A stretch of DNA of 64,000 bases from Branchiostoma floridae (GCF_000003815.2 NC_049997.1:4803893-4867892), one strand, 5' to 3'; shown: positions 1 to 46,900, counted from the first letter of the stretch. The notes: generated from the letters alone by a model not told the origin. Numbers and translations are program-made.

Positions 1-3000
1 AAAAAACAAGACTTACTGTGCAATTGTCTTAGAAAGGTGTGGCCTGACTGGACATTTTCAAGGACACTCCATTGTTACATATCTTACGTCACAATCATCA
101 GTAATTTACAGCAATTGACTTGCTCAGACTGAAATAGAATGAATGAAAGATATTCATTGTCTGTATTTCCAGTCATTTAAGTTAAATTCAAACACAAAGT
201 TATAAAGTAGACATAGATGGTCGTGATAAAAATACGTCGCTATAGACAAAAGATTTGTAATCAAAACATATAGTACATAAAACATCTTACTGAATCAGCA
301 ATGGCGTTGGTAAAAGGAAAATACTCGATAAACAACAACAAAAAACAAGACTTACAGTGCAATTGTCTTAGTAAGGTGTGGCCTGACTGGACATTTCAAG
401 GACACTTCATTGTTACATATCTTACGTCACAATCATCAGTAATTTACAGCAATTGACTTTCTCAGACTGAAATAGACTGAATGAAAGATCTTCATTGTCT
501 GTATTTCCAGTCATTTAAATTCAAACACAAAGTTATAAAGTGGACATAGATGGTCGTGATAAAAATACGTCGCTATAGACAAAAGATTTGTAATCAAAAC
601 ATATAGTACATAAATCATCTTACTGAATCAGCAATGGCGTTGGTAAAAGGAAGATACTCGATAAACCAAAAAAAACAAGACTTACTGTGCAATTGTCTTA
701 GTAAGGTGTGGCCTGACTGGACATTTTCAAGGACACTCAATTGTTACATATCTTACGTCACAATCATCAGTAATTTAGAGCAATTGACTTTCTCAGCCTG
801 AAATAGAATAAATGAATAACTCAAAGCAATGGCTCATGCCCACTTACGTTAGAGGTGATAGACAATGGACTAAGTCTTCACTTTACGTAAAGCTGCATTT
901 CTGTTGTCATGGCATTACGAAAAACAAAGATACTGGATAAACAAAAAACAACAAGACTTACGGTGGAGTTGTCTTAAAAAGGTGTGGCCAGACTGGACAT
1001 TTTAAAGGACACCTCATTGTTTTCAGTATCTTACATCACAATGGGATAATCATCAGTAATTTGCAGCAATGGGGGTCAGAATCATCTTTATTGAGCCTTA
1101 GAATTAGACATACAAATACAAGATGAAAGATTAAAATACCTAGGTCGACCCTTTTTCTGGACTTACGACGTCCAGAGGGCGCAAGGTAAAACATATTAAA
1201 ATGAACAATCGTGTGCGTCGGACTGCTGAGGTACAGACTGTTTTAAAATTCTTGAAACATATTGCACATGAAGATTGCGAAACTCATATATATATATACT
1301 TTCTCAGACTGAAATAGAATGAATGATATATATAGATATTCATTGTCTGTATTTCCAGTAATTTAAGTTAAATTCAAACACAAAGTTATAAAGTGGACAT
1401 AGATGGTCGTGATAAAAATACGTCGCTATAGACAAAAGATTTGTAATCAAAACATATAGTACATAAAACATCTTACTGAATCAGCAATGGCGTTGATAAA
1501 ATGAAGATACTCGATAAACAACAAAAAAAAAAAACAAGACTTACTGTGCAATTGTCTTAGTAAGGTGTGGCCTGACTGGACATTTTCAAGGACACTCAAT
1601 TGTTACATATCTTACGTCACAATCATCAGTAATTTAGAGCAATTGACTTTCTCAGCCTGAAATAGAATAAATGAATAACTCAAAGCAATGGCTCATGCCC
1701 ACTTACGTTAGAGGTGATAGACGATGGACTAAGTCTTCACTTTACGTAAAGCTGCATTTCTGTTGTCATGGAATTGCGAAAAACAAAGATACTGGATAAA
1801 CAAAACAAAAACAACAACAACAAGACTTACAGTGAAATTGTCTTAAAAAGGTGTGGCCTGACTGGACATTTTCATGGACAATCTATTGTTATATATCTTA
1901 CGTCACATCACAATGGACTAATCACCAGTAATTTACAGTAATTGAATTTCGCAGACTGAAATAGAATGAATGATAGATCTTCATTGTCTGTATTTCCAGC
2001 CATTTAAATTCAAACACAAAGTTATAAAGTGGACATAGATGGTCGTGATAAAAATACGTCGCTATAGACAAAAGATTTTGTAATCAAAACATATAGCATC
2101 TTACTGAATCAGCAATGGCGTTGGTAAAAGGAAGATACTCGATAAACAAAAACAAAACAAGACTTACTGTGCAATTGTCTTCGTAAGGTGTGGCCTGACT
2201 GGACATTTTCAAGGACACTCCATTGTTACATATCTTACGTCACAATCATGGCATTACGAAAAACAAAGATACCGGGTAAACAAAAAAAAAAGACTTACAG
2301 GGAAATTGTCTTAGTAAGGTGTGGCCTGACTGGACATTTCAAGGACACTTCATTGTTACATATCTTACGTCACAATCATCAGTAATTTATAGCAATTGAC
2401 TTTCTCAGACTGAAATAGACTGAAAGAAAGATCTTCATTGTCTGTATTTCCAGTCATTTAAATTCAAACACAAAGTTATAAAGTAGACATAGATGGTCGT
2501 GATAAAAATACGTTGCTAAAGACAAAAGATTTGTAATCAAAACATATAGTACATAAAGAATCTTACTGAATCAGCAATGGCGTTAGTAAAAGGAAGATAC
2601 TCGATAAACAAAAACAAAACAAGACTTACTGTGCAATTGTCTTAGTAAGGTGTGGCCTGACTGGACATTTTCAAGGACACTCAATTGATATATATCTTAC
2701 GTCATAATGGACTAATCATCAGTAATTTACAGTAATTGACTTTCTCAGACTGAAATAGAATGAATGAAAGATCTTCATTGTCTGTATTTCCAGTCATTTA
2801 AATTCAAACACAAAGTTATAAAGTAGACATAGATGGTCGTGATAAAAATACGTCGCTATAGACAAAAGATTTGTAATCAAAACATATAGTACATAAAGCA
2901 TCTTACTGAATCAGCAATGGCGTTGGTAAAAGTAAAATACTCGATAAACAAAAAAAACAAGACTTACAGTGCAATTGTCTTAGTAAGGTGTGGCCTGACT

Positions 3001-3245
3001 GGACATTTTCAAGGACACTCAATTGATATATATCTTACGTCATAATGGACTAATCATCAGTAATTTACAGTAATTGACTTTCTCAGACTGAAATAGAATG
3101 AATGAAAGATCTTCATTGTCTGTATTTCCAGTCATTTAGATTTAAACACAAAGTTCTAAAATGGACATAGATGGTCGTGTTAAAAATACGTCGCTATAGA
3201 CAAAATGTTTGTAGACAATCAAAATATATAGTACACAAAGAATCT
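1..3245. repeat. Tandem (satellite-like) array of ~280-340 bp units
   Basis: The same block recurs in direct orientation. The motif caagactta followed by caattgtctt and aggtgtggcctgactggac begins near 7, 347, 676, 954, 1536, 1822, 2158, 2293, 2621 and 2959. Two unit types are visible. Type A (about 325-340 bp) contains ...ggacatagatggtcgtgataaaaatacg... and ends cagcaatggcgttggtaaaa. Type B (about 280 bp, near 676-954 and 1536-1822) replaces the middle with a segment containing aggtgatagacaatggac. One unit (2158-2293) is internally deleted and one (954-1536) holds foreign sequence. There is no coding potential. The array starts before the window, so its full size is unknown. Confidence 0.9.
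1070..1300. repeat. Insertion interrupting one satellite unit
   Basis: Between two recognisable satellite stretches lies about 230 bp of unrelated sequence (gggggtcagaatcatctttattgagcc... to about catatatatatatac). The reverse complement of its left edge reads ...caataaagatgattctgacc, the kind of tail seen at the 3' end of non-LTR elements, so it may be a short retroelement fragment. The family is not identified. Confidence 0.35.
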
Positions 3246-3930
3246 CATCTAGGGACACATTGATTCGATTATATGGTTTGCATCTACGTATGCATCACGT
3301 TTGGGCCATTCGAATGAAGCTTTTAAGTTGAAAATCGTTCAAAACATGAACATATACATGCTGAAAACTGCGAGAAATATCTGAAAACGGATACCAATGC
3401 CGTAAAGTGCAAATGTAAAATCTAAAATTAAAGAAAATACAGCCCATAGATAGAAGAAGGAAAGGGCATAGTCTCGTAGCATTTTTTTACATCAAGTTTT
3501 GGCCATTCTTATAATGTTTTAAAAGAAAATGAACATCGTGAAAACACGAGTTTATACATGCCGAAAATTGCAAGAGAAAAGGATTGAAATACAGATACCA
3601 ATGCCGTATGCCTTGTAAATGTAAATCTTGAAATTAAAGCAAAATATGTGAAAGAACACCCTTCCTTTTTTTACCAAATTGGTTCAAACTTACTAAGAAT
3701 AGATTTCCTAATAAAGGCACTTTGTTTCTTCACAGGCATAATTTTTTGGGGGTCCCCAAAGGACAACACCTACGTAACATGGCCCTTATTACCAGTACAA
3801 CAAATGCCTCATATGCATAGGCTTGGGCCAACACGAAGAAATACACCCAATCAAAACATAGATAGAAGAAGCATTGGTCATATTCTCTAGAATTTGTTGC
3901 TACATTTTTACCCAAAACGTTCTGTACACA
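3246..3930. repeat. Degenerate repeat debris related to the 31263-31969 element
   Basis: The stretch starting cacattgattcgattatatgg resembles the terminal sequence of the inverted-repeat element at 31263. Downstream text (catatacatgctgaaaa...gataccaatgccgta) resembles that element's interior. Segments at 3354-3440 and 3554-3650, and at 3441-3504 and 3854-3920, are diverged duplicates of each other. Short open frames here (for example 3648-3890) have no protein-like features. This looks like an old, internally duplicated transposon remnant. Confidence 0.45.
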
Positions 3931-4107
3931 CCCATCAACGAAACAGACAACATTGGTCTAAATACTTCAACATCAAAGACCAAATTCTGCCCAAAATAAG
4001 ACGCCATCAACAATGAGTTTATAACAATGACGTACTATAATGTTTCCAATTAAGAAATTATTTAACTATGATAAGGGTGTGTCAAACGTGCATTTTACGT
4101 AATTACT

Positions 4108-4222
4108 TCAAAGGTGATAGACAATGGACTTCACGTTACGAAAAGCTGCATCTATGTTGCCATGGAACTATTGTGTAATATGACGGTATAAAAGAGAGAA
4201 AAGCTCAGTTGTCTTCATTCTT
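4108..4222 (+). promoter_or_regulatory. Core promoter of the + strand protease gene
   Basis: A canonical TATA box, tataaaag, lies at 4187-4194. Transcription would be expected to start about 25-30 bp downstream, near 4216-4222. The upstream 4112-4172 stretch (aggtgatagacaatggac ... aaagctgcat) is also present, slightly diverged, in two units of the satellite array at about 853-921 and 1712-1781. The start site is inferred. Confidence 0.7.
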
Positions 4223-4265
4223 CATTCGAATTCTTCCCGAGGCGTGTTGAAGGAAGAAACAAGAG
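4218..4265 (+). other. Non-coding 5' exon of the + strand protease gene
   Basis: A short exon without an ATG runs from the predicted start site to the consensus donor aagag|gtgagt at 4266. The next acceptor (ttttacag at 5431-5436) opens three bases before the initiator ATG, so this leader joins the signal-peptide exon. The exon is inferred from TATA spacing and splice consensus. Confidence 0.6.
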
Positions 4266-5439
4266 GTGAGTGTTTTGGTTTCCTTTCAGTTCTTTGATTT
4301 TTTTGCGCAATAAAACCCTTAAAACATTTGTTTCTGTTATCTGGGGTTTAATGTATTGGCAATGTAACAGTTTTTCCTTAATGCTGTGAGAAAAAAGAAT
4401 TGTAAACATTACCTTTACCTGTGTTGTTATGTTAGTAAACTTTGAAATAGTTGAAATTTTGAAACTTGTATCTTACCAAAGCAAATTTAGAACAGTCTCT
4501 GAGGCTAAGAAATTTCCTAAATGTTGGGGTCTGATGTCCCACCCGGGACCCGGTCTGGTTGTTTGCGGAAAGTAAGAAAAAAATAGTTTATATCGACAAA
4601 TATACGCTACTTATGCTCTGGAATGGTTTACGTACGGTTTTTATTTGGGTGCTTTTGCATCATACTTTCGTTCCCAAAATTGCTCGACCTGGCACGGATT
4701 GGAAAAATGGCTAATATAACGAGTTATGTGTATTTCATACCAAGGTGATACTTGTTAAATGTCACTTTACTTGAGGACGTTGTTGTCTGAAAGAGATATA
4801 TATTAGTACAGAAATACAGCATGCGAAAGTGACTATTGTATTGCTAACAAATCAAAAACGAGTACTCGAGGAGCACGGCGGTTAAACTGGTTGAACCTGT
4901 CACCAACGTATACTTGACTTGTCTAGAATAGAATTGTCTTAGCTTTTGTCTTCTTGCGCAACTTGTACGCTTGCGAGATTTTGAGGCAAAAATTGGGAAA
5001 GCAAGTTTTTCGTTTCAAATTGTTCACTAAACTACAACAAATGAACTGGAAATTAAAGAGAAGGCTCAACATGACCTTCTTCACTTTCGAACACGCATGG
5101 GCGAACAGAAAGCCAGTTTCTTCCTCAAATCATAGGGCCCATGCACAAACTATTTAAAAAGACGGACTTATCAAACTTCTCCGCTTCCGATACGGTCAAA
5201 CCAACCAGATATAACCGACACTAATATTTGAGTGATCTTATTTTTACAGATACAAATATGCCAGTAACTGTTAATTGTGACATTTATGTTCGCTATGCCA
5301 TGTTACTACTATGTTTCTTTAAGCCTTCGGACATAAACATGCAAATGATATTTTACACGCAACACTTGCTTTGCCAAGATCTCCTAAGAAATTGAAAATT
5401 TTTCAATGATACTAAAATTAATCATTTTTTTTACAGAAT

Positions 5440-13486
<8,047 letters not shown>

Positions 13487-14021
13487 GGAGAACCAAGGAA
13501 CGAGAAGATGACGTCAGATGGGAACGAGATTAGTGGTGTCTAAGTTATAGTATTGCGCCATATTCAAAATAAGTCAGTTTTTACGTACACTGGAAATCTA
13601 TTGCGAATCAAACGGTTAAACACGTAAAATGTCTAGCAATTGCGACAAAAAAGCAATATCGTTTATAGCTTGAAATGCCAACTAATACTTTCTATTCATA
13701 CCATCATTTAATACTGGCAATGAATGTCGATAGATATCTTAAATTTGGTATTTTACAATTAGGGGTTTAGAAAACCTCATAGTGCGTTAAGAAGGCCGTT
13801 GTGCTTTACACTATTGTATTTTGTCTTAAGGCGCTAGGTACTGGCTACTATGCAACTTTAAGTCAAGGTGTGTTTTACTCTTGTAAAACGCCAAGGCTTT
13901 TTGGTCGTCATAATTTATGACGCATTTGATATGTTATGTGTAACTTAACTTAACTCAACTTTATTTAGGGTATGGTTATTACGTCAAAATCAAAACCAAT
14001 TTGCATATTGTTGTTTGATCC

Positions 14022-14027
14022 AATAAA
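14022..14027 (+). terminator. Poly(A) signal of the + strand protease gene
   Basis: A canonical aataaa about 535 bp after the stop codon is the first such hexamer in the 3' region. The 3' UTR would end about 14045. Confidence 0.6.
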
Positions 14028-14049
14028 AGTATTTCAACTGATATAGTCT

Positions 14050-14825
14050 CCCCGTGTGTTATTACTTTTAATAGGTGTGATTATTATGTCAAGTAAGAAA
14101 ATTGACCGTCGTCTTTAACGTTGTTTTGACGGTATCAAATCTGCAAGGTAGAAAATGGGGGAAAATGCAGTTCCTGTTGATACAAAAACGGCATTTAGCC
14201 CCCCCCCCCCAAAACGTTTGCCATTCTGTCCTTGATAACTATACAATAAGAATCATGTACAGTAAATTCCTTTTTGATTCCTGTAAGAGATATTTTTGGA
14301 ATAATCGGCTCATTCATTCATTCTGCATCTCGTTTGAACATATGTCCATTCAACCTATCATTTCTTTAATAATTTGTTCTATGATACACACAAAAATTCG
14401 ACATCCAACACTTCATTTGCTCTAGATAGTTTTAATTCAAATGCGATTAAAAAGAATATCTGACAAAAAACAAAAGTGACTATGCAATACATGCTATTTA
14501 GTATGAAACGTGATATGTTAGGAAGATCTGGCATCTCTACCCAGATTAAATGAACTCAGAAATTCACACTATGGAAAACATTTACAAAATTTTGCTATAT
14601 CTGTAAAATTAGAATAAACCTTAAAGTCTGTAGCTAAATTATGTAATCTGTATAATTTCTAGTACTTAAACGCTGAAACTGCCTAGTAGAACTTGTATAC
14701 AAACATGCATTCGTAAAGTAAAAGAAAAACATAATACCAGGTAACCTATTTATAAGACTATATGCCACGGAGTTCGGATTGGTAACTCAAAGTTCCCGGA
14801 TGGTGACCTTTGACACGTGACGTCA
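14050..14825. other. Tail-to-tail intergenic spacer
   Basis: AT-rich sequence between the convergent protease genes. It contains a run of ten C at about 14201-14210. tttata at 14749-14754 is TATAAA on the minus strand, a weak variant poly(A) hexamer for the minus-strand gene. No exon is seen. Confidence 0.5.
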
Positions 14826-39658
<24,833 letters not shown>

Positions 39659-39704
39659 GCGTCTCTGCGGCGCACTGCTATAGGCACACCGTGTTTCTGC
39701 GGAG

Positions 39705-39714
39705 ATATTTAAAG
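39705..39714 (-). promoter_or_regulatory. Possible TATA-like box of the minus-strand protease gene
   Basis: On the minus strand ctttaaatat lies about 47-56 bp upstream of the ATG at 39658, giving a short leader of some 20-25 nt if it directs initiation. Weak consensus. Confidence 0.35.
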
Positions 39715-39719
39715 AGTCG

Positions 39720-40870
39720 GTTTTGCTTGGGTGGTTGAGGAAAGTGGGGCTCAGTTTACAGGTGCGGGTTAGTCTCAGCTTGAGTCACTCCAGAATGAAT
39801 ACCACAACTCTACAACAAAACGTCACCAAGCCCCCAGTATGTCTCGCTTGAACGCTGTACCAACACCGAGTCGTAGACTTCTAAAAGGCGTTTGCACGCC
39901 ATACTAGTCTCGGCACCGCCGGTGGGGGCGGGTTATTGTTTGTGTCAGTTTGAAAGGTTACACAGTTTCCTGGTGTTTCATTGGTTCATGACGTAAATAG
40001 ATTAGTTTCAAGTCTTATAAGCTAGCGTTCTTGGAAGGACGTTGGAAATTTTGGAGGATTCGTAATTTTAGGCTGTAGGCGTTTAATTGTTTTGTTGTAG
40101 GAGGTTTCATTCCTCGATACCAATAGGAAGTTCACATTATATTTTTTTCACGAACTTCAGTTTATTAGATTCTTCTTTACGTTTAGAAATGATTTCTTTC
40201 TTGCACTAACATTGTACAGACGTTTCTTTAACTGTATTTGCTTTCAATATTCCTTCATTACTGTAGCAATTGCTATATTTCAAATAGAAAATCTGTGTAA
40301 CCTGACGATTTTTAAAACACAGAATAATTTACAGAAAAGTGTGGTAGCTTTGTGATGCGGTCAGCTGATTCTTATCTACTATACTAGCGAAGTATTTCAT
40401 GTGAATGAAGTAAATAAAGGGACAGAAAACGCATCCCATTGAAGATGGCACATACTTTGATCACTGACATTTAAGGTGCTTTCCTCACGACGAGCTAGCC
40501 GCTATTTTATTTATTTGTGGAAGAGACAACAAAGACAACTATCTAAGGCATCTCATTGGCAGAAAAAAATGGGGACACTAACTGGGTGGTACGTACTGAA
40601 GATAGGGTACTTGTGTTGACCGGTTACCATAGAAACGGCATGGTTGTGCCAAGTAGGAAAATGTCGCCGAAGACAAATGTTGGGTCCCTTTGTCATGTCA
40701 ACACGGTCAAAGTCACGAAGCCAAAAGTTGTCGCAAGAATTCTTCAGTACACGGAAAGCTGAGAACCCGGGAATATTTGTCGTGCAATCGTCGAGTGCGG
40801 TCGCAAACTGAACGCTTGCATTCTTAGGAATGTTGTGAATATGTCGCACAAAACTCTATCGGCTTGCTTA
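39720..40870. other. Intergenic sequence upstream of the minus-strand protease
   Basis: Candidate promoter-proximal region of the protease gene. No exon is seen and no clear motif beyond the weak TATA at 39705. Confidence 0.45.
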
Positions 40871-41044
40871 TACCCGCCTCACACGTAGCGAAAATTGATC
40901 GGACGACGAGTCTGCGAACTCTAAATTACGAAGAGGCATGACCCTAATGCCGACGGAGAAATGGCAGAGGTCCCCCCATCCCGTCAGGGTCATGCCTCTT
41001 CGTAATTTAAATCCGATCGATTTTCGCTACATGTGAGGGGGGCA
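40871..41044. mobile_element. TTA-flanked inverted-repeat element (cctcacacgtagcg ends), short form
   Basis: 174 bp between TTA duplications. The outer arms tacccgcctcacacgtagcg / cgctacatgtgagggggg and the inner arms taaattacgaagaggcatga / tcatgcctcttcgtaattta make almost the whole element a hairpin. Confidence 0.8.
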
Positions 41045-41699
41045 TTAATTAGTAGACGGAATAAGAATCTTTCTGCCACAGATTACGTGAAAATTCTATA
41101 TTTAAAACGTACGACTGTCTACGACGAATGTGAATCTGTTCATCCAAAAGACATTCGGTTTTGTCGTACGATATGTAATTTTACAAGGAAAGGTAAAGCG
41201 CGTCGTACGAAGTTTTATACATATTTGTGCAACATTCGTGAGAAATGCGTAGTTAACAAGAGAAGGGCAAGGTCACTTAAAGATTGGCAGGGCTATTCGT
41301 AAAGCGTACATGAACGGAGCGTATAGATATAAACTAGTCAATCCGAGCGGAAATGGGCAAAAACAGTCCGGAAATTACGTCACACAGGGATAAAAAGACA
41401 TAATCTCAATACAACAAACATTATATTTTGAACATACACAAAACTATACGTCAAAGGATGTTCGATTGTCTAAGAAAGTGTCCATGATTCAGTTAAGGGG
41501 GAAGTCTTTGGGACTGTTGTCCTCTTTACCTCAACTTGACCTTGGCGACTCGGAGATGACGAATTTCTTAAACATTCTTAAGTCGGCATTCTTGAGTACA
41601 TGTAAGTCATGGGAAGGAACGTATGTTAAACTAACAACTCCTCACATTGGTTCACGTTCCAAACAGGTATTCAAGCAAAGGGCAACGACCTTAAAGCCC

Positions 41700-41936
41700 T
41701 ACCCTGGGAGCCAGACAGGACCGGGTAGCTAGCGATATGTATATAGCTAGCGAGTTTTGTTCGGGGAGCCCAGGCAGCCAGCCCGCCAACCTCACATTAG
41801 CGCTCCGGGGGAGTTTAAGCCCGACCTAATCGGGCTTGAAACTCCCCGTGGCGCTAATAGGAGCTCGGCGGGTCTGACTGTCTTGGGCTACCGATAAACT
41901 GTACAAGCTGCCCGACCCCGGATGGCCCCCAGGGTA
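41700..41936. mobile_element. Foldback element with perfect 9-bp target duplication
   Basis: 237 bp flanked by direct repeats ttaaagccc (41691-41699 and 41937-41945). The ends taccctgggagcc / ggcccccagggta are inverted. A central hairpin (gggggagtttaagcccga / tcgggcttgaaactcccc with gcgct arms) lies at about 41778-41870. A nine-base duplication is typical of Mutator-like elements. Confidence 0.8.
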
Positions 41937-43173
41937 TTAAAGCCCCAATATGTAGGATTTCTTGTAGGTGTGATGTGAATCTAACATCAGCTGTTAATAT
42001 CTGATGAAGTAGACTGAGATCATAATTATATCCTATTACGGAATAAAGAGATATATTATATTGATTTTTTCTATTATGTACTTAGCCAGTCTAGAGTATA
42101 CCTAGCTAGTTACCCCGCCCTGTACGTGGAATCCACTGTGAGGTTGCCAGTATATGTTGTTGACAAACAGGAGGGTCTACTTTGAGATGGTGTTTTTCAC
42201 TCACTGAGCGGGCCTTGTACGGGTTGTTTTTACAAAGATCACAAACACCAAAAATATGACATGATGATGGAGATATAATAGTCTGTTGTATTCATATGCA
42301 GGCCATTCAAATGCCGGTTTGTTCTTGAGAATATTGTCAATTTGGGGGCTAAAGATTTTTCATCTTTAATAGTATTGTTGCCGTCCTGAAAACTTTGAAA
42401 AAGTACTTGAATTCTGATTTTCTAGTTGTAACTAAAATTGTTACTGCGCTACCGTCACTGCGCCTAGCCTTTCCTAGCTTACCTTGTTATAATGATTAAA
42501 ACAACAGGAAAATAATTTGATTTCTGTAGATCTGTATAAGATAGCCAGACAACCTTTTTTTTATTTTTCATTGCATGTCCTAAATCAAATGAAAGGAATC
42601 CAAAACCAAGAAGACCTGAAGCATTCAGTACGGGTCCAAGAGCTCGCAGAAAAAGAAAATTCAAAGAGACTTAGTGGGTCACTGAGCAAGCGTCCTGTAG
42701 AACGATTTTCGACAAAACTCCATTCTTAGATTCCTTGGCTTGCTAGCGAGACTCGGTATAGGGGTATTTCATTCACGTACATGTATGTCCAAAATATTGG
42801 TCTTTCTCTGGCATCCATTTGGTTTTTGGGGTCAATAGAAAATTCCACAGTTTACCATAAGTATTTTATTGACAGCGGCAAATCACCTACCCTCCAAACA
42901 AAGGTTGGGCTATGGGATCTTGTTCTAACTAGCTCCGCGTTCAAGCTTTATAGAGACAAGCTTTATTGACACGACAAAAAGTACAGTGACTTTTGTATAG
43001 TCAACTATAAACTGCAAAAAAAAAAGGATTCAGAATAAATCTTAAAACTCTACTAACTAAACAATACTGTGAGTTTGAAAACTGGATCCCGGCCATAGAA
43101 AATTCACCGGTGTGCGTTAGTTGACTTGGGCGGATTTCGACACTTCCATTACCGAGGAGCTCCTCACGTTAGG

Positions 43174-43420
43174 CCACATTGACTTGATTTCATGGATGAC
43201 ATCCGGATCCGTGCACGCATTATTTTTGACCTAAAACTCGACGAGGCTCCACTCTTAAACTTGCCGACTCACATAACCACAAATATCAGCATCTGCCGGC
43301 TTGTGTAAGATGCGTTATGTACTACCAGAAAATGTGCTAATTTTGTCAAACTGTCACAATAATCCACTGTCCTTGGAGACATATACGTTCTAAAAGTGCA
43401 CTTCTTTGCTCATTCTTGTC
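43174..43420. repeat. One end of a Harbinger-like element
   Basis: ggccacattgacttgatttc and atggatgacatccgga match the termini at 31263 and are preceded by TTA. The opposite end was not found, so this copy is truncated. Confidence 0.5.
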
Positions 43421-43670
43421 AATATATGAAACATTGATTACTTCAGATAAGTCTGCTAAAATAAAACAGGCAACCTATAGCTACACCTGCCTCCTGAAAA
43501 TAAAGACTTTTTTTCTTTAGATACAGTGCTGTGAACATTGTTTAATTCCTTATACCAGCTTTGTAGTCCTGTGGTTTAGCAGCATTTTTTGCTGATTTTT
43601 TTTCGCCCTCCCGCATTAGTTTTTGGGGCTCTAGCGGTCATTCATAAAAGATTAAGTCAGTGAGGCCTTA

Positions 43671-43921
43671 TACCCCCTATCCACAAGGACGGCGCTCTCG
43701 CCGCGCTCTCTCTGCGACCTAAAATTTGACATATGGCTCAACGAATTGTATAGAAAAGAGACGATCGTACGAGTCTTTTTCCACTTTGAGTGTTTTGTTG
43801 TCTTCTCAGTCACACTTTTACGTTTTGTATGATATATCCAGTGTGAAAGCGAAGGTTACACATATCCTATTTGGGTCGCAGTGAGAGCGCATCGCGATCG
43901 CCGTCTAGTGGAAAGAGGGCC
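43671..43921. mobile_element. Palindromic-arm MITE with TTA duplication, inverted copy of the cactagacggcg type
   Basis: 251 bp flanked by TTA (43668-43670, 43922-43924). It carries the same arms and centre as 15654-15896, but with the interior in the opposite orientation. Confidence 0.8.
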
Positions 43922-43924
43922 TTA

Positions 43925-46900
43925 CCCAGCTATAAGATCCCAGGTAGACAGTGACAGACACGTCACAGCCTGGTTCTCAAGGAAGGCGACACAAAAGAAG
44001 ACGCTTTGTGTTGTCACATCAAGAGCGAACAAAGGGAAAGAGACAGTGATGATCTTTGGTTTATTTGTGAACGGCAGCCAACCGAGAAGTCACGTAGTAC
44101 ATACAGGTGCCTCAGAGGTACAGATTTGTTCTGCAGATATAAACTGGATACATGTAAACGAGGGCATAGATGAGAGAAAGAAGAAGAGATGAAGGAAAAT
44201 TAAAGCAAAAATATGATCTATTTAGAAGGGGGAAACTGAACGAAGACAACGTCTGAAAGATGAAAGAAAGAAACGGAAGAAACAAATACTACTAGATAAA
44301 AGGAAAGAATGAACGGGAAGGAAGGAAAGAAAGTAGGGGAGAAGAAGGAAGGAAGAATGTAAGATAGATAGAAGGAAAGAAAAAAACAGAAAGAAAAACA
44401 GAAAGAGAAATAAATGAAGAAAGCCGAAAGGCAAGATCGAAAGAAAGAAAAAAGTAAAAGAAAGCAAGCAAGAAAAAAAGAAAGAAAAAGAAAGAAAGAA
44501 AAAAGAAAATAAGTATGTAAGAAAGATAGAAAGAAAGGGACTCGCGAAAAAGGCTACACAACAGAAACGCCAGAATAGAATACTGGGTGTAGCCCTTTTC
44601 TCGGTCACGCCACTATATATCCTGACCTAATGCCATGCAGGTACCTGTCCAGCCACTTTAACACGTCAAAAGCAGTTCTTTGCAAAACTATCAATATCCG
44701 GTTGGATAAACGCTTCCTTAAGCCACAGTCCACTTTGTGGAAACTCAACAGTGTGGAAATCTTCAATCTCGTAGTGGCGTAAAAGGGTATTTCTGCGGCT
44801 TATGGTGTACTGAACGCGCAATGTGGGCTTACTAAAGTAGATTTGCGACCAGTCCTTATGTCTTGCGTAAAGCAACATGACAAAGAAACTTGCTTTCAAA
44901 AGTTAATTTGTTTGGTTTGGAAAGTTTGGAAGCGTTTAGTCAATGACAGTATGTGCTAGCATCCCTTCAGCTCGTTTGTGCCTTTCTCAAAAGTCAAGAA
45001 GACAAAATAAAAACAAACAACGCCATAAATTTGTTACATTTTGCGGCGGTGGGAATAATTCATCCAATGGCGTTACGCGTTGCTCAGTGGTATCCTTTGC
45101 TTTTGTATGCAGTGTCGCTCACTGAGTTTTCAAGAATGACGCTGTTTGTAGTTCTTTCAGGTCAGCGATTTGTAACAAAAGCCGCTATCTTATTGAAATC
45201 TTTGGTGATAGAAGGTTTTACGTTGTCACAACAGTGTTGGAATACCACGTTGATTGCACACGAAATGTTGTTTTGTGTACGTACAGTAAGGAGGCACCTC
45301 GTTTGATGAAAAGCGCTTACGGATCGCGAGCAAATATTCTAAACATGAACCAGTGTCTAGTTAGATGGTCTACACTACAGAATGCTATTCCAAATGTTAC
45401 CTAAATTTGATTTCTGCCACGCATGTGTGGTATTTTGAGCAAATAAAAAAAGAATTGTAACAAATCATAAGGAATTTATGAAAGAAGGTAAGGATAGGGG
45501 GTATACTGCAGTCTGTTTCTAAAATGTATTTGAGTATTGTTGCGTGCCTATACCTATATATCTAGTGTTAATGACTCACATATACATATATGTAGCAGTG
45601 ATTGTTTACGATGTAATAGCGCTGCAGTTCAGTCGTTACCCGCAGGTGTAAGATGTCGCTGCTGGGCGATATGGCATCGCTCAACGGTTGATTTACTAAT
45701 ATGGTGGCTATTCATAGCTAACTGTAGATATAACATTATATTTCTAAGCTTCGACATCTGTCTCTCTTGACCAATAGGGTTTCTATGCTTTGCTATAAAC
45801 ACGCACCGTATTATTTCCATAGAAAAGCAATGAATGTAGAACGAAAAAAAAATAAAAAATTATCAATAAATGATAAAGCAAATCTCTCTGATAGCCATTA
45901 GCACCGGTTCTGATAGTTTGAATGAGATAAGATCTGATGATAAGACAAAATGTGTGCACAAGGATTAGTGACGTCATGAGAGCTGCTAAGTCTTGACGAT
46001 CCACCTTTTACCTTGTGGTCACTTTTTTGTAACCTTTTTGATATGATCAAACGGTCAGTCAGTGACCAAAAGGTCAATTTAAGCTTCATCAAACATACAT
46101 TACGCACATTAAAAGGTCATTTTGTATCCGAACGCATCCACCCGCAACGACCCATTCTTTTGCGGTGTGACAAATGTCAACATGGCGGCCGTACCTGTCG
46201 TCTGCGCCTGTCAATTTTGGCGCCACTTTTTAGATTGGACAACACTCTTGTTGGTTGCGTATATCGCGCTTCGGTTGAAACTCGCAACGTTGTGTTCTAA
46301 AATCCAAATCAAACAATCTAATATCGCATCTTCAGAACAAATTTTGAGAAAATTACATCAAGACAACCTAGTATTAGTCCTGTAAAAAGTACCAACTGAG
46401 GTTAAAACCTAGACCTTAAAAAGTATTACAGAAGGCAATCCACAATTTCCTTCGTTAAGCTCAACTTTTGAAACAAACACACGAAACAGATAGAATAGTC
46501 CATGCAAATACGACATAACCACTTAGCATACAAGACTGTCCTAAAGATATGTTTCAGGACTGGATGTTACGTTTACTTACCTGTAGCTTGACTTTCGAGA
46601 CGTTTTCTTATCACCTGGCCCTTTGAAAAGACAACTTCCTCTAGACCATATGTGGTCAGGGCACACTTATAGTGTAACGACGTCTGAGACAAATATTTGA
46701 TGTAGATTTTCGCTCAGCCACGAAACTGTCACTTCCGCTGTGGTTACAATAGCAACGTCGGCTCATTCCGTTTCCTTGTATTGTTGGTGTTTTTCTTTCT
46801 ACCGAGTGAAAAAAAGATCGTTGATAAAACGTATTTTTGTGGGACTGCACTAAATATATATCAAGGGTGTAAATTGAAAATTTTACGAGTTCTAGTCTTG